Positions 16,758 through 25,731 are shown, counted from the first letter of the stretch. The stretch: 64,000 nt of DNA from Pseudoclavibacter sp. AY1H1 (GCF_002931055.1 NZ_PSXX01000009.1:122004-186003), one strand, 5' to 3'. The notes: generated by a model from the sequence alone, not told the origin. Made by a program: numbers and translations.

Positions 16758-17225
16758 TCAGAGCAGTGGGATCTCCTCCGCAGGGGCCTCGCCGAGCGCC
16801 TCTCGCAGCAACGGCAGCGCCGCCGTCCAGGCCATCGTCTCGATCTCGGCCGACGTCGAGTCCGCAGCGAGGCCTTCGAGCTCCTCGAAACCCGAATGGC
16901 GCACGGTCAGCGCCGACCCGCCGTCTGCCGGCTCGATCGTGAACTCGACGACGGTGCTGTTCTGCGGCTGCGGGTCCTCCTCCGGCACCGCGGCGAGGCG
17001 GTAGCCGAAGCGACGCGGCGACTCCACGAGCGTGACCTCGCCGCGGAACGTGCCGTGCTCCGGCCAGTGGACGGCGAGCACGCCCCCGGGCTCGGCCTCG
17101 ATCGTCGCGCCACCGAACGCGTACCAGCTCGCAAACGACTCCTGCTCCGTGAGCATGCTCCAGAGCCGCTCCGGTGCGGCCTCGAAGGTGAAGGACTTCT
17201 CGACGATCTCGGGCGCGTCAGCCAT
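16758..17225 (-). CDS. SRPBCC (AHSA1-type) domain protein
   Basis: This 155-residue protein forms a single START-like fold related to the C-terminal domain of the Hsp90 co-chaperone Aha1. The family pattern is visible: SFTFEAAPERLWSMLTEQ, SWYAFGGATIEAEPGG, GEVTLVESPRRFGYR and a closing helix MAWTAALPLLREAL. ATG 17225 follows GGAG. The domain binds hydrophobic ligands, but no specific ligand or regulator is indicated. It stands between the island leader and the MFS terminator. Confidence 0.88.
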   Translation of the reverse strand: MADAPEIVEKSFTFEAAPERLWSMLTEQESFASWYAFGGATIEAEPGGVLAVHWPEHGTFRGEVTLVESPRRFGYRLAAVPEEDPQPQNSTVVEFTIEPADGGSALTVRHSGFEELEGLAADSTSAEIETMAWTAALPLLREALGEAPAEEIPLL

Positions 17226-17303
17226 GGTCGCTCCTCAGCTCGGTGGATGTTCGACTCCCCATCTTCGCAAATCTCGGCAGGAAGAGCGTCCGAGGCCAGA
17301 CGA

Positions 17304-17347
17304 ACGGAGGGCCCGGCACCAGAAGTCTCTGGTGCCGGGCCCTCCGT
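17304..17347 (-). terminator. Perfect 20-bp stem hairpin after the MFS gene
   Basis: Arms 17304-17323 and 17328-17347 are fully complementary around a 4-nt loop (AGTC). It begins 13 bp after the stop of the minus-strand MFS gene. There is no U-tract, as is common for actinobacterial terminators. Confidence 0.85.
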
Positions 17348-17360
17348 CTGCTGAGCAGGC

Positions 17361-18875
17361 TCAGTGCCCCATCGGGATCTCCGCGTCGGCGCGCTTCGGC
17401 GTCGACTTCACGAAGAACGTGCCGACGATGGTGACGAGCGAGATGCACGCACCAACGAGGAAGGCAGAGTGGATGCCCTGCGCCTCAGCCGAGATGGGCG
17501 CGAGGCCCTCACCGGCCGCCGCGAGCGTCGAGTTGGCCATGACGACGACGAACATCGCCGTGCCTGCGGCTCCGGCCAGCTGCTGCGCCGTGGTCACGAC
17601 GGCGGAGCCGTGCGAGTACCTCGACTTGGGCAGGTCGCCGAGCGCGCTGGTCATGAGCGGCGTGAACATGAGCGCGAGGCCGATCGAGAGGGTGACGTGG
17701 GCGGCGATGACCATCCACTGCTCGGAGTTCTCGCCGAGCATCGTCATGCCCCAGATCGCTGTGCTCACGACGAGCGAGCCGGGGATGATGAGCGGCTTGG
17801 TGCCGAACCGGTCGAAGAGACGACCGACGAACGGCGCGAGCAGACCCATCGTGAGGCCACCCGGCAGCAGGGTGAGGCCGGCGCGGAGGGTGTCGTAGCC
17901 GAGCACCTCCTGCATGTAGATGGGCAGCAGGATGATCGTGCCGAACAGCGACATGAAGCTCACCGCGAGGAGGATGAGCGACACCGTGAACTGGCGGCTC
18001 GTGAAGACGCGCAGGTCGAGGAGCGCGGAGTCCGTCTTCTGGCGCGCGATCTGGCGCCAGATGAACGCGCCGAGCGCGAGCACGCCGACGAGGATCGGGA
18101 CGAACGCGGGGACGACGGCCGTCGCCGAGCTCTCGCCGAGCCCGGAGAAGCCGTAGACGAGGCCGCCGAACGCGAAGGCGGAGAGGATGACGGAGAGCAC
18201 GTCGATCTTCGCCTGGCGCGGCTCGGTGACGTTCTTGATGAACAGGGCTCCGAGCACGAGCGCGACGATGGCGATCGGGAGGACGAAGCCGAACATCCAG
18301 CGCCACTCGAAGACCTGCAGGATGAGGCCGGAGACCGTCGGTCCGATTGCGGGTGCCACCGAGATGACGATGGAGATGTTGCCCATCGTGCGGCCACGAC
18401 GCTCCGGCGGGACCATGTTGAGCACGGTCGTCATGAGCAGCGGCATCATGATGGCGGTACCGGAGGCCTGCACGATGCGGCCGAGGAGCAGGACCTCGAA
18501 GCCGGGCGCGAGGAAGCAGAGCAGCGTTCCGAGCGAGAAGAGGATCATCGCCGCCATGAACACCTGGCGCACGTGGAACCGCTGCAGCAGGAAGCCCGTG
18601 ATGGGGATGACGACGGCCATGACCAGCATGAAGGCGGTCGTGAGCCACTGGCCGGTCGCCAGCGGGATGCCGAGGTCGGCGTTGAGGGCGGGCAGGGCCA
18701 CGCCCATGATCGTCTCGTTGAGGATGACGACGAACGCGGAGACGAGCAGGAGTGGGATCACGAAGCGAGTGCGCGGGTCCGCGCCGAGCTCGCTCGTGGA
18801 GGCGGCTGCGCCCGCGGATGCGGACTCAGCTGGGGTCGGTTCGGCGTCGCGGGTCGCGGTGCGCGAGTCGGTCAC
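17361..18875 (-). CDS. MFS multidrug efflux transporter (DHA2/EmrB-QacA family)
   Basis: This 504-residue protein has about 14 hydrophobic segments. Helix 1 begins TRFVIPLLLVSAFVVILNETIMGVALP, with the DHA2-type motif D1-like Asn/Glu. A GRIVQASGTAIMMPL motif C-like stretch and an RRGRTMG motif A follow. I chose GTG 18875 because AAGGAG sits at perfect distance. A longer start at GTG 18974 overlaps the modA stop as GTGA and would add 33 hydrophilic residues, so coupling to modA remains possible. It is expected to export cationic or amphipathic compounds using the proton gradient. Confidence 0.9.
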   Translation of the reverse strand: MTDSRTATRDAEPTPAESASAGAAASTSELGADPRTRFVIPLLLVSAFVVILNETIMGVALPALNADLGIPLATGQWLTTAFMLVMAVVIPITGFLLQRFHVRQVFMAAMILFSLGTLLCFLAPGFEVLLLGRIVQASGTAIMMPLLMTTVLNMVPPERRGRTMGNISIVISVAPAIGPTVSGLILQVFEWRWMFGFVLPIAIVALVLGALFIKNVTEPRQAKIDVLSVILSAFAFGGLVYGFSGLGESSATAVVPAFVPILVGVLALGAFIWRQIARQKTDSALLDLRVFTSRQFTVSLILLAVSFMSLFGTIILLPIYMQEVLGYDTLRAGLTLLPGGLTMGLLAPFVGRLFDRFGTKPLIIPGSLVVSTAIWGMTMLGENSEQWMVIAAHVTLSIGLALMFTPLMTSALGDLPKSRYSHGSAVVTTAQQLAGAAGTAMFVVVMANSTLAAAGEGLAPISAEAQGIHSAFLVGACISLVTIVGTFFVKSTPKRADAEIPMGH

Positions 18876-18970
18876 AGTACTCCTTGAGAGGTTCAGATCT
18901 TGGCGTGCGGGCGTGCCCGCACGGTCGGGGTTAACGCGGCGACCGCCCTCCGCATTCCCCGGCGCGTCGC

Positions 18971-19807
18971 TCACGTCATGCTGAGGAAGCCGGCCTCATC
19001 GAACACCTCGACGCCTCGCGCCGTGAGGATGAACTCGGTGAAGGCGGCGGCCGCCTCCGGATTGGGCGCGGCCTTGAGCGGGACGATGCCGTAGTTGTTG
19101 ACCGCGTCGAGCGACTCGGGGAACTCGATGGCCGTGACCTCGCTCGCTGCGGCCTTCGCGTCGCTCGCGTAGACGAGTCCGGCATCGGCCTCGCCGAGGC
19201 GCACCTTCGTGAGCACCGCCTTGACGTCGCTCTCCTTGGTGTCGGGCTTCGGAACGATGTCGTTCTGCTCGAAGAGCTTGGCGCTCGCCGCGCCGCAGGG
19301 AACCTTCGCGGCGCAGACGGCGATCTTCAGCGTGGGGTCGGCGAAGTCCTTGAGGCCCGTGACACCGGCCGGGTTGCCCTTGGGCGTCACGATGACCAGC
19401 GCGTTGCGCGTGAACGTCGCGGGGGTCCATTCGACGAGTCCCGCATCCACGACCGTCTTCATCGTCGCGTCGTCGGCGGAGGCGAACACGTCGACGGGAG
19501 TGCTGCCCGCCACGATCTCGTCCGCGAGCGTCGAGCTGCCCCCGAAGTTCAGGGTCACGGTGACGCCGGGGTGCTCCGCTTCGAACTCCCCCGCAAGCTG
19601 CGTGAACGTCTCGGTGAGCGAGGACGCGGCATACACGGTGACGTTGCCGGTCGGGCCGGTCTCGCTGGGTGACGGAGACACGGACGCCTCGCCGGTAGGC
19701 CCAGTCGGGGCTGTCATCGGAGCACACCCCGCGAGCGCGCCCAGGACGAGGATCCCGAGGGCGGCCGCGACGGACCGGAGCGTTCCTGGTCTCCGCTTCC
19801 TAGGCAC
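18971..19807 (-). CDS. modA: Molybdate-binding lipoprotein of ABC transporter
   Basis: This 278-residue periplasmic-type binding protein captures molybdate or tungstate. It starts with a lipoprotein signal (GALAGC) and a Pro/Ser/Thr linker, followed by VYAASSLTETFTQLAGEFE and LNFGGSSTLADEI, the oxyanion-binding segments of ModA. The VFASADDATM and GLVYASDAKA stretches are also typical. GTG 19807 overlaps the end of the Mop regulator gene. Unusually, no modB permease or modC ATPase follows; the next gene is an MFS exporter. The partner subunits must be encoded outside the window, if present. Confidence 0.92.
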   Translation of the reverse strand: MPRKRRPGTLRSVAAALGILVLGALAGCAPMTAPTGPTGEASVSPSPSETGPTGNVTVYAASSLTETFTQLAGEFEAEHPGVTVTLNFGGSSTLADEIVAGSTPVDVFASADDATMKTVVDAGLVEWTPATFTRNALVIVTPKGNPAGVTGLKDFADPTLKIAVCAAKVPCGAASAKLFEQNDIVPKPDTKESDVKAVLTKVRLGEADAGLVYASDAKAAASEVTAIEFPESLDAVNNYGIVPLKAAPNPEAAAAFTEFILTARGVEVFDEAGFLSMT

Positions 19808-20213
19808 TGTGCACTCCTTCGATTCCCACGTTCGTCGCCTTCACGCTGGCCACGACGAGGCTCCCCACCTCGAGGCCGAGCTCGTCGACGGCCTCGCGTG
19901 ACACGAGCGACACGATCCTGAAGGGGCCCGCCTGCACCTCGACCTGGGCCATGACGGTGTCGAGCGTCAGCTTGGTGACGATGCCTCGCATCCGGTTGCG
20001 GGCGGATGCGGGCGGCAGCTCGCCCGAGTCGGCTCTGGCGTCGCCGTCGGCGAGCTCCTTGGCGAGAGCCGCGAGCTGAACGCCCGCGACGGTCTTCGCG
20101 CCGGCGTCTCCCTGCAGGTCGAGGCGGCCGCTCGCACCCCAGCGACGAACGGTGTCGTCGCTGACCCCGAGGAGCGATGCGGCCTCGCTGACCCGGTATC
20201 GCTGTTCTGCCAT
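19800..20213 (-). CDS. HTH-TOBE (Mop) domain molybdate-responsive protein
   Basis: This 137-residue protein joins an N-terminal MerR/excisionase-type helix-turn-helix (YRVSEAASLLGVSDDTVRRWGASGRL) to a C-terminal TOBE/Mop domain (NRMRGIVTKLTLDTVMAQVEVQAGPFRIVSLVSREAVDEL). The Mop part binds molybdate oligomerically. The combination is common next to actinobacterial modA and probably represses mod genes when molybdate is plentiful. It lies between fdhD and modA on the same strand and overlaps modA by 8 bp. Confidence 0.9.
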   Translation of the reverse strand: MAEQRYRVSEAASLLGVSDDTVRRWGASGRLDLQGDAGAKTVAGVQLAALAKELADGDARADSGELPPASARNRMRGIVTKLTLDTVMAQVEVQAGPFRIVSLVSREAVDELGLEVGSLVVASVKATNVGIEGVHSA

Positions 20214-20300
20214 GCGGGCATCTTCTCACGCGCTCCCGCATGTGCGTGGCCCGTGCTCTGGTGGGAACCGCAGCTGCGCTTGCCGAGCCGCTGATGCGCG

Positions 20301-21203
20301 CTAGCTCCGTTCCCCCGCGTCGGTCACAGTATTTGTCTCGGTCTCCGTTCCCAGCTCGATCTCCTCGGCGTCGAGGATGCGGTCAGGGCGCGAGTAGATG
20401 ACCATCGACTCCCCGCGGAGGAACCCGATGAGGGTCATGCCGCTGGCCTCGGCGAGGTCTGCGGCGAGCGATGAGGGGGCTGAGACGGCCGCGAGGATAG
20501 GGATGCCCGCCATCTTCGCTTTCTGGACGAGCTCGAAGCTCGATCGGCCCGACACCTGCAGCACCGTCCCGGTCAGCGGGAGCCGGTCGTTCTGCACCGC
20601 CCAGCCGACGACCTTGTCGACGGCGTTGTGCCGTCCGACGTCCTCGCGCAGCACGAGGAGATCGCCGGTCGCGGCGTCGAAGAGCGCCGCCGCATGCAGG
20701 CCGCCGGTCTTCTCGAACACCTCCTGCTGTTCCCTGAGCCTGTCGGGGAACGTCACGAGCCGAGCCGCCTGGAGTGTGACGGGGTCGAGGGCCACGTCGT
20801 AGCTCGAGGTCAGCTCGACGGCGTCGATGCTCGCCTTGCCGCAGAGTCCGCAGGAGCTCGTGGTGTAGAATTTGCGCGCGAGGTCGGGGTCAGGCGGCGG
20901 GGTCTCAGCGGAGAGGCGGACGTCGAGCACGTTGTAGGTGTTGAGACCATCCGCGCTCCCGTCGGCACCGGCGCAGTACATCGCGGAGCGGAACTGCTCG
21001 CCGCGCGAGATGACGCCCTCGGAGACGAGGAAGCCCGCCGCGAGCTCGAAGTCGTTGCCCGGGGTGCGCATCGTGATCGCGAGCTGCTGTCCGCCGACGC
21101 GGATTTCGAGGGGCTCTTCGGCCGCGAGGAAGTCGGCCTTCCTGCTCGGGGGCTTCCCGAGGCTCAGGCGTGTAACGCTCCGTCGCACCGTGATCCGACC
21201 CAC
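20301..21203 (-). CDS. fdhD: Formate dehydrogenase accessory sulfurtransferase FdhD
   Basis: This 300-residue protein transfers sulfur from a cysteine desulfurase to the molybdenum cofactor of formate dehydrogenases. The conserved Cys pair appears as CGLCG (118-122). Other family blocks include the VLREDVGRHNAVDK loop and VSGRSSFELVQKA. GTG 21203 is the best start. It diverges from the moeB gene across a 200-bp gap. No formate dehydrogenase gene is in the window. Confidence 0.95.
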   Translation of the reverse strand: MGRITVRRSVTRLSLGKPPSRKADFLAAEEPLEIRVGGQQLAITMRTPGNDFELAAGFLVSEGVISRGEQFRSAMYCAGADGSADGLNTYNVLDVRLSAETPPPDPDLARKFYTTSSCGLCGKASIDAVELTSSYDVALDPVTLQAARLVTFPDRLREQQEVFEKTGGLHAAALFDAATGDLLVLREDVGRHNAVDKVVGWAVQNDRLPLTGTVLQVSGRSSFELVQKAKMAGIPILAAVSAPSSLAADLAEASGMTLIGFLRGESMVIYSRPDRILDAEEIELGTETETNTVTDAGERS

Positions 21204-21262
21204 GCGATCATGCTAGCTCGCCGCGCGCATCCGCGCCCGCCCACCATTCCTGCCGAAAGCGC

Positions 21263-21301
21263 ACTTCTGGTCGTCATTCCTCGCGGGTAGCGACCACAAG
21301 T
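21263..21301. repeat. Inverted repeat between fdhD and moeB
   Basis: ACTTCTGGTCG (21263-21273) and CGACCACAAGT (21291-21301) pair at 10 of 11 positions around a 17-nt loop, in the divergent fdhD/moeB spacer. It could be an operator or a member of the intergenic hairpin group seen at 6685 and 29856. Confidence 0.4.
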
Positions 21302-21403
21302 CAGCCCTGGGCGGCGAGCGTCGCGGGCGCGAGGGCGCGAGGCGAACCCCGGGCAGTGTCGCCTGCCGGTTGGCTGCGCGGGATGCGGCGGTAGGGTGAC
21401 GCC

Positions 21404-22657
21404 ATGCGCCTCGCACCGCTTGTCGAACCGTCCCCAGAACTCCGGGGTGACGAGCTCGCCCGAACCGCTCGACAGCGCCGCCTGCCCGAGCTCGGCGAGA
21501 TCGGGCAGCGCCGCCTCGCAGCCAGCCGGGTCGCGGTCCTGGGAGCCGGGGGCCTCGGCGCTCCAGCCCTGCAGTACCTCGCGGCCGCAGGAGTCGGCAC
21601 GATCGGGATCATCGACGCGGATGCGGTCGAGCCGAGCAACCTGCACCGGCAGGTCATCCACGGCATCGACGACGTCGGCGCTCGCAAGACCGCGAGCGCC
21701 GCCCGCAGCCTCCGACGGCTCGCGCCGGGCGTGACGGTTGTCGAGCACGACGAGCGCCTCGATGGCGCGAACGCCGAGCGCATCCTCGGCGGCTACGACC
21801 TCGTGCTCGACGGTGCCGACAACTTCCCGACGCGCTACGCCGTCGCCGACGCGTGCACGAGCCTCGGCCTGCCGCTCGTGTGGGGCTCCGTGCTGCGCTT
21901 CGACGCGCAGCTCACCGTGTTCTGGTCGACGCCGCCGGCGCCCGCGGAGGGCGTCACCCTGCGCGACGTGTTCCCCGAGCCGCCGCCGGAGGGCTCGGTG
22001 CCGTCGTGTGCCGAGGCGGGTGTGCTCGGCGCGCTCTGCGGCGTCGTGGGCTCGATGATGGCGACCGAGGCGATCAAGCTCATCACCGGGATCGGCGACG
22101 TGCTCCTCGGCAGGCTCCTCGTCGTCGAGGCGCTCACGATGCGCGTCTCCGAGGTCCCGCTCCGGGCGGCCGATCACGCCGCCCGTGACCACGTGGCGGG
22201 CGCCTCGGCCCCGTCGGCGGCATGCTCGACGTCGCAGACAGCATCCCCCGCACCGGAGGAGGACCGAGCAGCCCCGCAGGCGAGGCTGGCCCCGCTCGAC
22301 TTCGATCCGGTTCGGGACTCGCACGGCCGGCTGATCGACGTGCGCGAGCCGGACGAATACGCCGTCGATGCGCTCCCAGGTGCCTCTTCGCTGCCGCTCA
22401 GCGAGCTGCTCCAGCTCGAGCGCGAGCCGGACGTGCTGAGGGCGCGGCTCCTCGGGCTCGAGGCTGGGCACGCCAGCACGTCGGATGCCCCGTTCAACCT
22501 CTACTGCGTCTCCGCCGCGAGGGCCAGGCGGGCGGCGCTGCTCCTCGCGCCGCACGGTTTCGACGTGCGAGTGGTGCAGACACCTCAGCTGCAGGTGCTG
22601 CGAGCGTCCAGCGGCACACTCGGCGCGGATGCGTCGCAAACGGGGGCACGGGCATGA
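21404..22657 (+). CDS. moeB: Molybdopterin synthase adenylyltransferase fused to rhodanese (MoeB/MoeZ type)
   Basis: This 417-residue enzyme activates the C-terminal Gly-Gly of MoaD. The ThiF/E1-like domain (about 25-250) has GAGGLG for ATP, DADAVEPSNLHRQ, and a catalytic Cys in PSCAEAGVLG. A disordered Ala/Ser-rich linker leads to a rhodanese domain (about 305-400) with LIDVREPDEYAVDALPGA and active-site Cys in YCVSAARAR. The fusion supplies sulfur as persulfide. I see no CxxC zinc pairs. It heads a plus-strand Moco operon and overlaps moeA as ATGA. Confidence 0.92.
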   Translation: MRLAPLVEPSPELRGDELARTARQRRLPELGEIGQRRLAASRVAVLGAGGLGAPALQYLAAAGVGTIGIIDADAVEPSNLHRQVIHGIDDVGARKTASAARSLRRLAPGVTVVEHDERLDGANAERILGGYDLVLDGADNFPTRYAVADACTSLGLPLVWGSVLRFDAQLTVFWSTPPAPAEGVTLRDVFPEPPPEGSVPSCAEAGVLGALCGVVGSMMATEAIKLITGIGDVLLGRLLVVEALTMRVSEVPLRAADHAARDHVAGASAPSAACSTSQTASPAPEEDRAAPQARLAPLDFDPVRDSHGRLIDVREPDEYAVDALPGASSLPLSELLQLEREPDVLRARLLGLEAGHASTSDAPFNLYCVSAARARRAALLLAPHGFDVRVVQTPQLQVLRASSGTLGADASQTGARA

Positions 22658-23913
22658 TCGAGGTCGAGACGCAGCTTGCACGCGTGCTGGGCGAGTCCCG
22701 CCAGCTTCCGAGCGATACCGTTCCGCTGGCAGCAGCCCACGGCAGGTACCTGGCGGAGAGCCTCGTGTCGCGATACGCACTGCCACCCTGGACGAACTCG
22801 GCCATGGACGGCTACGCGGTCCGCTCCGACGACGTGGCCGCAGCGAGCCCCGAGTCGCCGGTGGTCCTCAACGTCGTCGCAGACCTTCCGGCGGGCACCG
22901 CCTCCGACCCCTCGCTCGCGAGCGGGCAGGCCGCCCGCATCATGACGGGCGCCCCCGTCCCAGCGGACGCCGATGCGATCGTGCCCGTCGAGGCGACCGA
23001 CGGCGGCGAGCGGCGGGTGAGCATCACCGCCCCGGCGAAGCGCGGCGTGCACATCCGCTCGGCCGGCGAGGACCGCCAGCCAGGAGACCCGCTCGTCACC
23101 GCGGGGTCGCGCGGGAGCGCCGAGGCCCTCTCCGCACTGGCCTCGGCCGGGTACGGCACGGTCTCCGTCGCGCGGCGCCCACGCGTCGCCGTGATCGCCA
23201 CAGGAAGCGAGCTCGTCGCACCAGGCGAGGCGCTCGAGCGCGGGCAGATCCCCGACTCGAACTCACTCCTCATCTCCTCCCTGGCCATCGAGCACGGGAG
23301 CGAGCTGGTCGACGTCGTCCGAGTCTCCGACGAGGTCGCCAAACTGGAGGCCGCACTGCAGGCACTCGCGGGCCGCTGCGACGTGATCGTGCTGACGGGC
23401 GGCGTGAGCATGGGCGCCTACGACCCCGTCAAGGAGCTCCTCTCCCCCGGCGGCCAGGTGCGCTTCGAGAAGGTCGCGATGCAGCCGGGCAAGCCACAGG
23501 GCTTCGGTCGCCTCGCCGAGCCGTGGGTCGGCGAGGGCGAGCTCGGCCCGCTCGTCTTCGGCCTCCCCGGCAACCCCGTCAGCGCCTGGGTGTCGTTCCT
23601 CGTCTTCGTGCGGCCGTGCCTGCGCGCCCTGCAAGGAGCCTCCGTCGTCGAGGACCCGCGTCTGAGCGCGCGCGCCGAGACGGGCTGGCGCACGCCGCCC
23701 GGGCGCCGCCAGTACCTGCCCGCGCGCATCCGCACCACCGATTCGGGGGTCGTGGTCTCGCCCGCCGCCGCGCGGGGCTCGGGTTCGCACCTCGTGGGCA
23801 GCCTCGCCGACGCGAACGGCTACGCCATCGTGGATGCGCGTGTCGAGCGGGTCGAAGAGGGCGACGTCGTGCAGGTGGTCCGCCTGATGTCGGACGTGGG
23901 TGCCAGACTCTGA
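22654..23913 (+). CDS. moeA: Molybdopterin molybdotransferase MoeA
   Basis: This 419-residue enzyme inserts molybdate into adenylated molybdopterin. Domain III shows VAVIATGSELV, IPDSNS, VLTGGVSMGAYDPVKE and the late GLPGNPVSAWVSF; the N-terminus has PPWTNSAMDGYAVRS and RIMTGAPVP. ATG 22654 is set by the ATGA overlap with moeB; the frame is open far upstream, but that part is out-of-frame moeB sequence. It is followed after 2 bp by moaC. Confidence 0.95.
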   Translation: MIEVETQLARVLGESRQLPSDTVPLAAAHGRYLAESLVSRYALPPWTNSAMDGYAVRSDDVAAASPESPVVLNVVADLPAGTASDPSLASGQAARIMTGAPVPADADAIVPVEATDGGERRVSITAPAKRGVHIRSAGEDRQPGDPLVTAGSRGSAEALSALASAGYGTVSVARRPRVAVIATGSELVAPGEALERGQIPDSNSLLISSLAIEHGSELVDVVRVSDEVAKLEAALQALAGRCDVIVLTGGVSMGAYDPVKELLSPGGQVRFEKVAMQPGKPQGFGRLAEPWVGEGELGPLVFGLPGNPVSAWVSFLVFVRPCLRALQGASVVEDPRLSARAETGWRTPPGRRQYLPARIRTTDSGVVVSPAAARGSGSHLVGSLADANGYAIVDARVERVEEGDVVQVVRLMSDVGARL

Positions 23914-23915
23914 CC

Positions 23916-24389
23916 ATGACGAACTTCACGCACCTCGACGCAACCGGCCACGCACGGATGGTCGACGTCACCGAGAAGCAGCCGACGGTCCGGGCCGCGA
24001 CGGCATCCGGCATGGTCTACTGCGGCACCGACGTGCTCGAGGCCCTCGCCAACGATGCCGTGCCGAAGGGAGACGCGTTCGCCGTGGCGCGCATCGCCGG
24101 CATCCAGGGCGCGAAGAAGTGCGCGGAGCTCCTGCCGCTCGCCCACATCATCGGCGTGCACGGCGCCACCGTCGATCTCGAGCTGCGTGGCGACGGCGTG
24201 CTCATCACGGCGACGGTGCGCACCGCCGACCGCACCGGTGTCGAGATGGAGGCCTTCACTGCCGTCTCGGTCGCAGCGCTCGCGCTGGTCGACATGGTCA
24301 AGGGCATCGACAAGTCGGTCACGATCGGAGACATCAAGCTCATCGCGAAAACGGGCGGGAAGTCGGGGCCGTGGAAGCGCGAGCAGTAG
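23916..24389 (+). CDS. moaC: Cyclic pyranopterin monophosphate synthase MoaC
   Basis: This 157-residue enzyme forms cyclic pyranopterin monophosphate from the MoaA product. Recognisable blocks are MVDVTEKQPTVRAATASG, KGDAFAVARIAGIQGAKKCAELLPLAH, the acidic catalytic stretch GVEMEAFTAVSVAALALVDM, and the Lys-containing SVTIGDIKLIAKTGGKSG. Length and order fit the family. It overlaps mobA by 19 bp. Confidence 0.97.
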   Translation: MTNFTHLDATGHARMVDVTEKQPTVRAATASGMVYCGTDVLEALANDAVPKGDAFAVARIAGIQGAKKCAELLPLAHIIGVHGATVDLELRGDGVLITATVRTADRTGVEMEAFTAVSVAALALVDMVKGIDKSVTIGDIKLIAKTGGKSGPWKREQ

Positions 24390-25192
24390 CGCAGCCGCCG
24401 CGCCGCCGCCGCCCGACCCCGGGGCTCGATGCGGTCATCCTCGCGGGTGGCCGCGGCTCCCGCCTCGGTGGCGTCAGCAAGGGCGACCTCGAGGTCGGGG
24501 GCAGGCGCCTCATCGACGTGGCGCTCGGCGCGGCTCATGACGCCGGCGCGAGCCGCACCCTCGTTGTCGGTGCGGTCACCGTGCAGGCACCCGCCGAGCT
24601 GATCCGCGAGGACCCCCCGTTCGGCGGACCGGCAGCTGGCCTCGCGGCCGCGCTCCCCAGCATCTCGGCGCCGTGGCTGCTCCTGCTCGCCTGCGACCTG
24701 CCCCGAGCTCCTGCGCTCGTCGAGCTCCTCACGGAGGCGAGCGGCCGCGGCACGGCGGCGTCCGACGGTGGAACTGACGGGGAAGCTGACGGGGAAGGCT
24801 CCCCACCTGCCCTGGCAGAGGGGGCTGCCTCGGCGGATGGCGCACCCGCGGGCGGCCCCGACGGATTCGTGGTCGTCGATCGCGATGGACGCCCGCAGTG
24901 GCTTGCCGGCATCTACCGCACGACGGCGCTCAAGCGCGCCCTCGAGCGTGCGGCCGCAGCGTCCGGTGCCCACGGCCTGGCCCTCCGCCACGTCCTCGAG
25001 CCCCTCGCACTGACCCGAGTGCCGGACCGACGCGGCGCGAGCGCCGACATCGACACCCCAGAGCAGCTCGCTGCCGCACGCGCCGACGCGGTCGGCGCTG
25101 CCGGCACGGCCGACTCGGTCGACGGCGCCGCCGAGCGCGCTGGCGCCACACAGCAGACCATCACCGCTCACGGAAGGACCCAGAGACCATGA
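24371..25192 (+). CDS. mobA: Molybdenum cofactor guanylyltransferase-type protein (MobA)
   Basis: This 273-residue nucleotidyltransferase has LAGGRGSRLGG near the N-terminus, a DLEVGGRRLID segment and LLACDLPRAP, as in MobA. It would attach GMP to molybdopterin (a CMP-transferring relative cannot be excluded). A Gly/Ala/Asp-rich insert of about 40 residues sits in the middle and the C-terminus is Ala-rich, both atypical. The start GTG 24371 lies inside the moaC end, in frame with the only long open stretch that contains the motif. Confidence 0.88.
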   Translation: MEARAVAQPPRRRRPTPGLDAVILAGGRGSRLGGVSKGDLEVGGRRLIDVALGAAHDAGASRTLVVGAVTVQAPAELIREDPPFGGPAAGLAAALPSISAPWLLLLACDLPRAPALVELLTEASGRGTAASDGGTDGEADGEGSPPALAEGAASADGAPAGGPDGFVVVDRDGRPQWLAGIYRTTALKRALERAAAASGAHGLALRHVLEPLALTRVPDRRGASADIDTPEQLAAARADAVGAAGTADSVDGAAERAGATQQTITAHGRTQRP

Positions 25193-25470
25193 CTGAGACT
25201 CCCAAGCACCTGCCACCGGAAGCACTCGACGCCTGGCTCGCCGAGGCCAAGCGTGTGCTCGAGATCGACGACGAGATCGACATCGCAGCGCTCCTCGACG
25301 TCGCGAAGGACGTCGCGCACAACGTCGCCAGGCCAGCGGCACCGCTCACGACCTTCGCGCTGGGGCTCGCCCTCGGCAGGCAGAGTTCCGCCGCCGACTC
25401 CCCCGAGGCCTTCAGCCGACTCGCTGAGCTCGTGACGGCTCGCGCGCTCTCCTGGGAGCAGGAGTCGTGA
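25189..25470 (+). CDS. DUF6457 family protein in the Moco operon
   Basis: This 93-residue soluble helical protein starts at ATG 25189 in an ATGA overlap with mobA. The sequence (PPEALDAWLAEAKRVLEID, then DVAHNVARPAAPLTTFALGLALG) matches the small DUF6457 proteins that accompany actinobacterial moa/mob genes. Their role is unknown. Invariant placement next to mobA and moaD suggests a part in cofactor assembly. Confidence 0.8.
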   Translation: MTETPKHLPPEALDAWLAEAKRVLEIDDEIDIAALLDVAKDVAHNVARPAAPLTTFALGLALGRQSSAADSPEAFSRLAELVTARALSWEQES

Positions 25471-25715
25471 GCACCCCGAGCCGCGTCCGCGTCTTCGCCG
25501 GAGCGGCGGAGGCCGTGGGCGGCAGCGACTTCACGCTCGAAGCGGCGACGGTGGCCGCGCTCGTCGGCACGCTCAACCCCTCGGGCGACGTCCACGTCGC
25601 GGAGGTGCTCTCCCGGTGCTCGTTCCTGATCGACGGCGTGCGCACCTCCGACGCCGACGCACCGATCGCACCCGGTGCATCCGTCGACGTGCTGCCGCCC
25701 TTCGCTGGAGGCTGA
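25467..25715 (+). CDS. moaD: MoaD/ThiS family sulfur carrier protein
   Basis: This 82-residue ubiquitin-like protein ends in the required Gly-Gly (PPFAGG), which is thiocarboxylated for molybdopterin synthase. The start GTG 25467 overlaps the DUF6457 stop (GTGA). ASVDVLPP before the tail is typical of MoaD. It ends 16 bp from the convergent moaA. Confidence 0.93.
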   Translation: MSTPSRVRVFAGAAEAVGGSDFTLEAATVAALVGTLNPSGDVHVAEVLSRCSFLIDGVRTSDADAPIAPGASVDVLPPFAGG

Positions 25716-25731
25716 AGCGACCGCCGGGTCG

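Noticed and set aside
21204..21403. Moco riboswitch between fdhD and moeB
   Set aside because: Only one simple inverted repeat was seen; the multi-stem Moco motif could not be recognised by eye.
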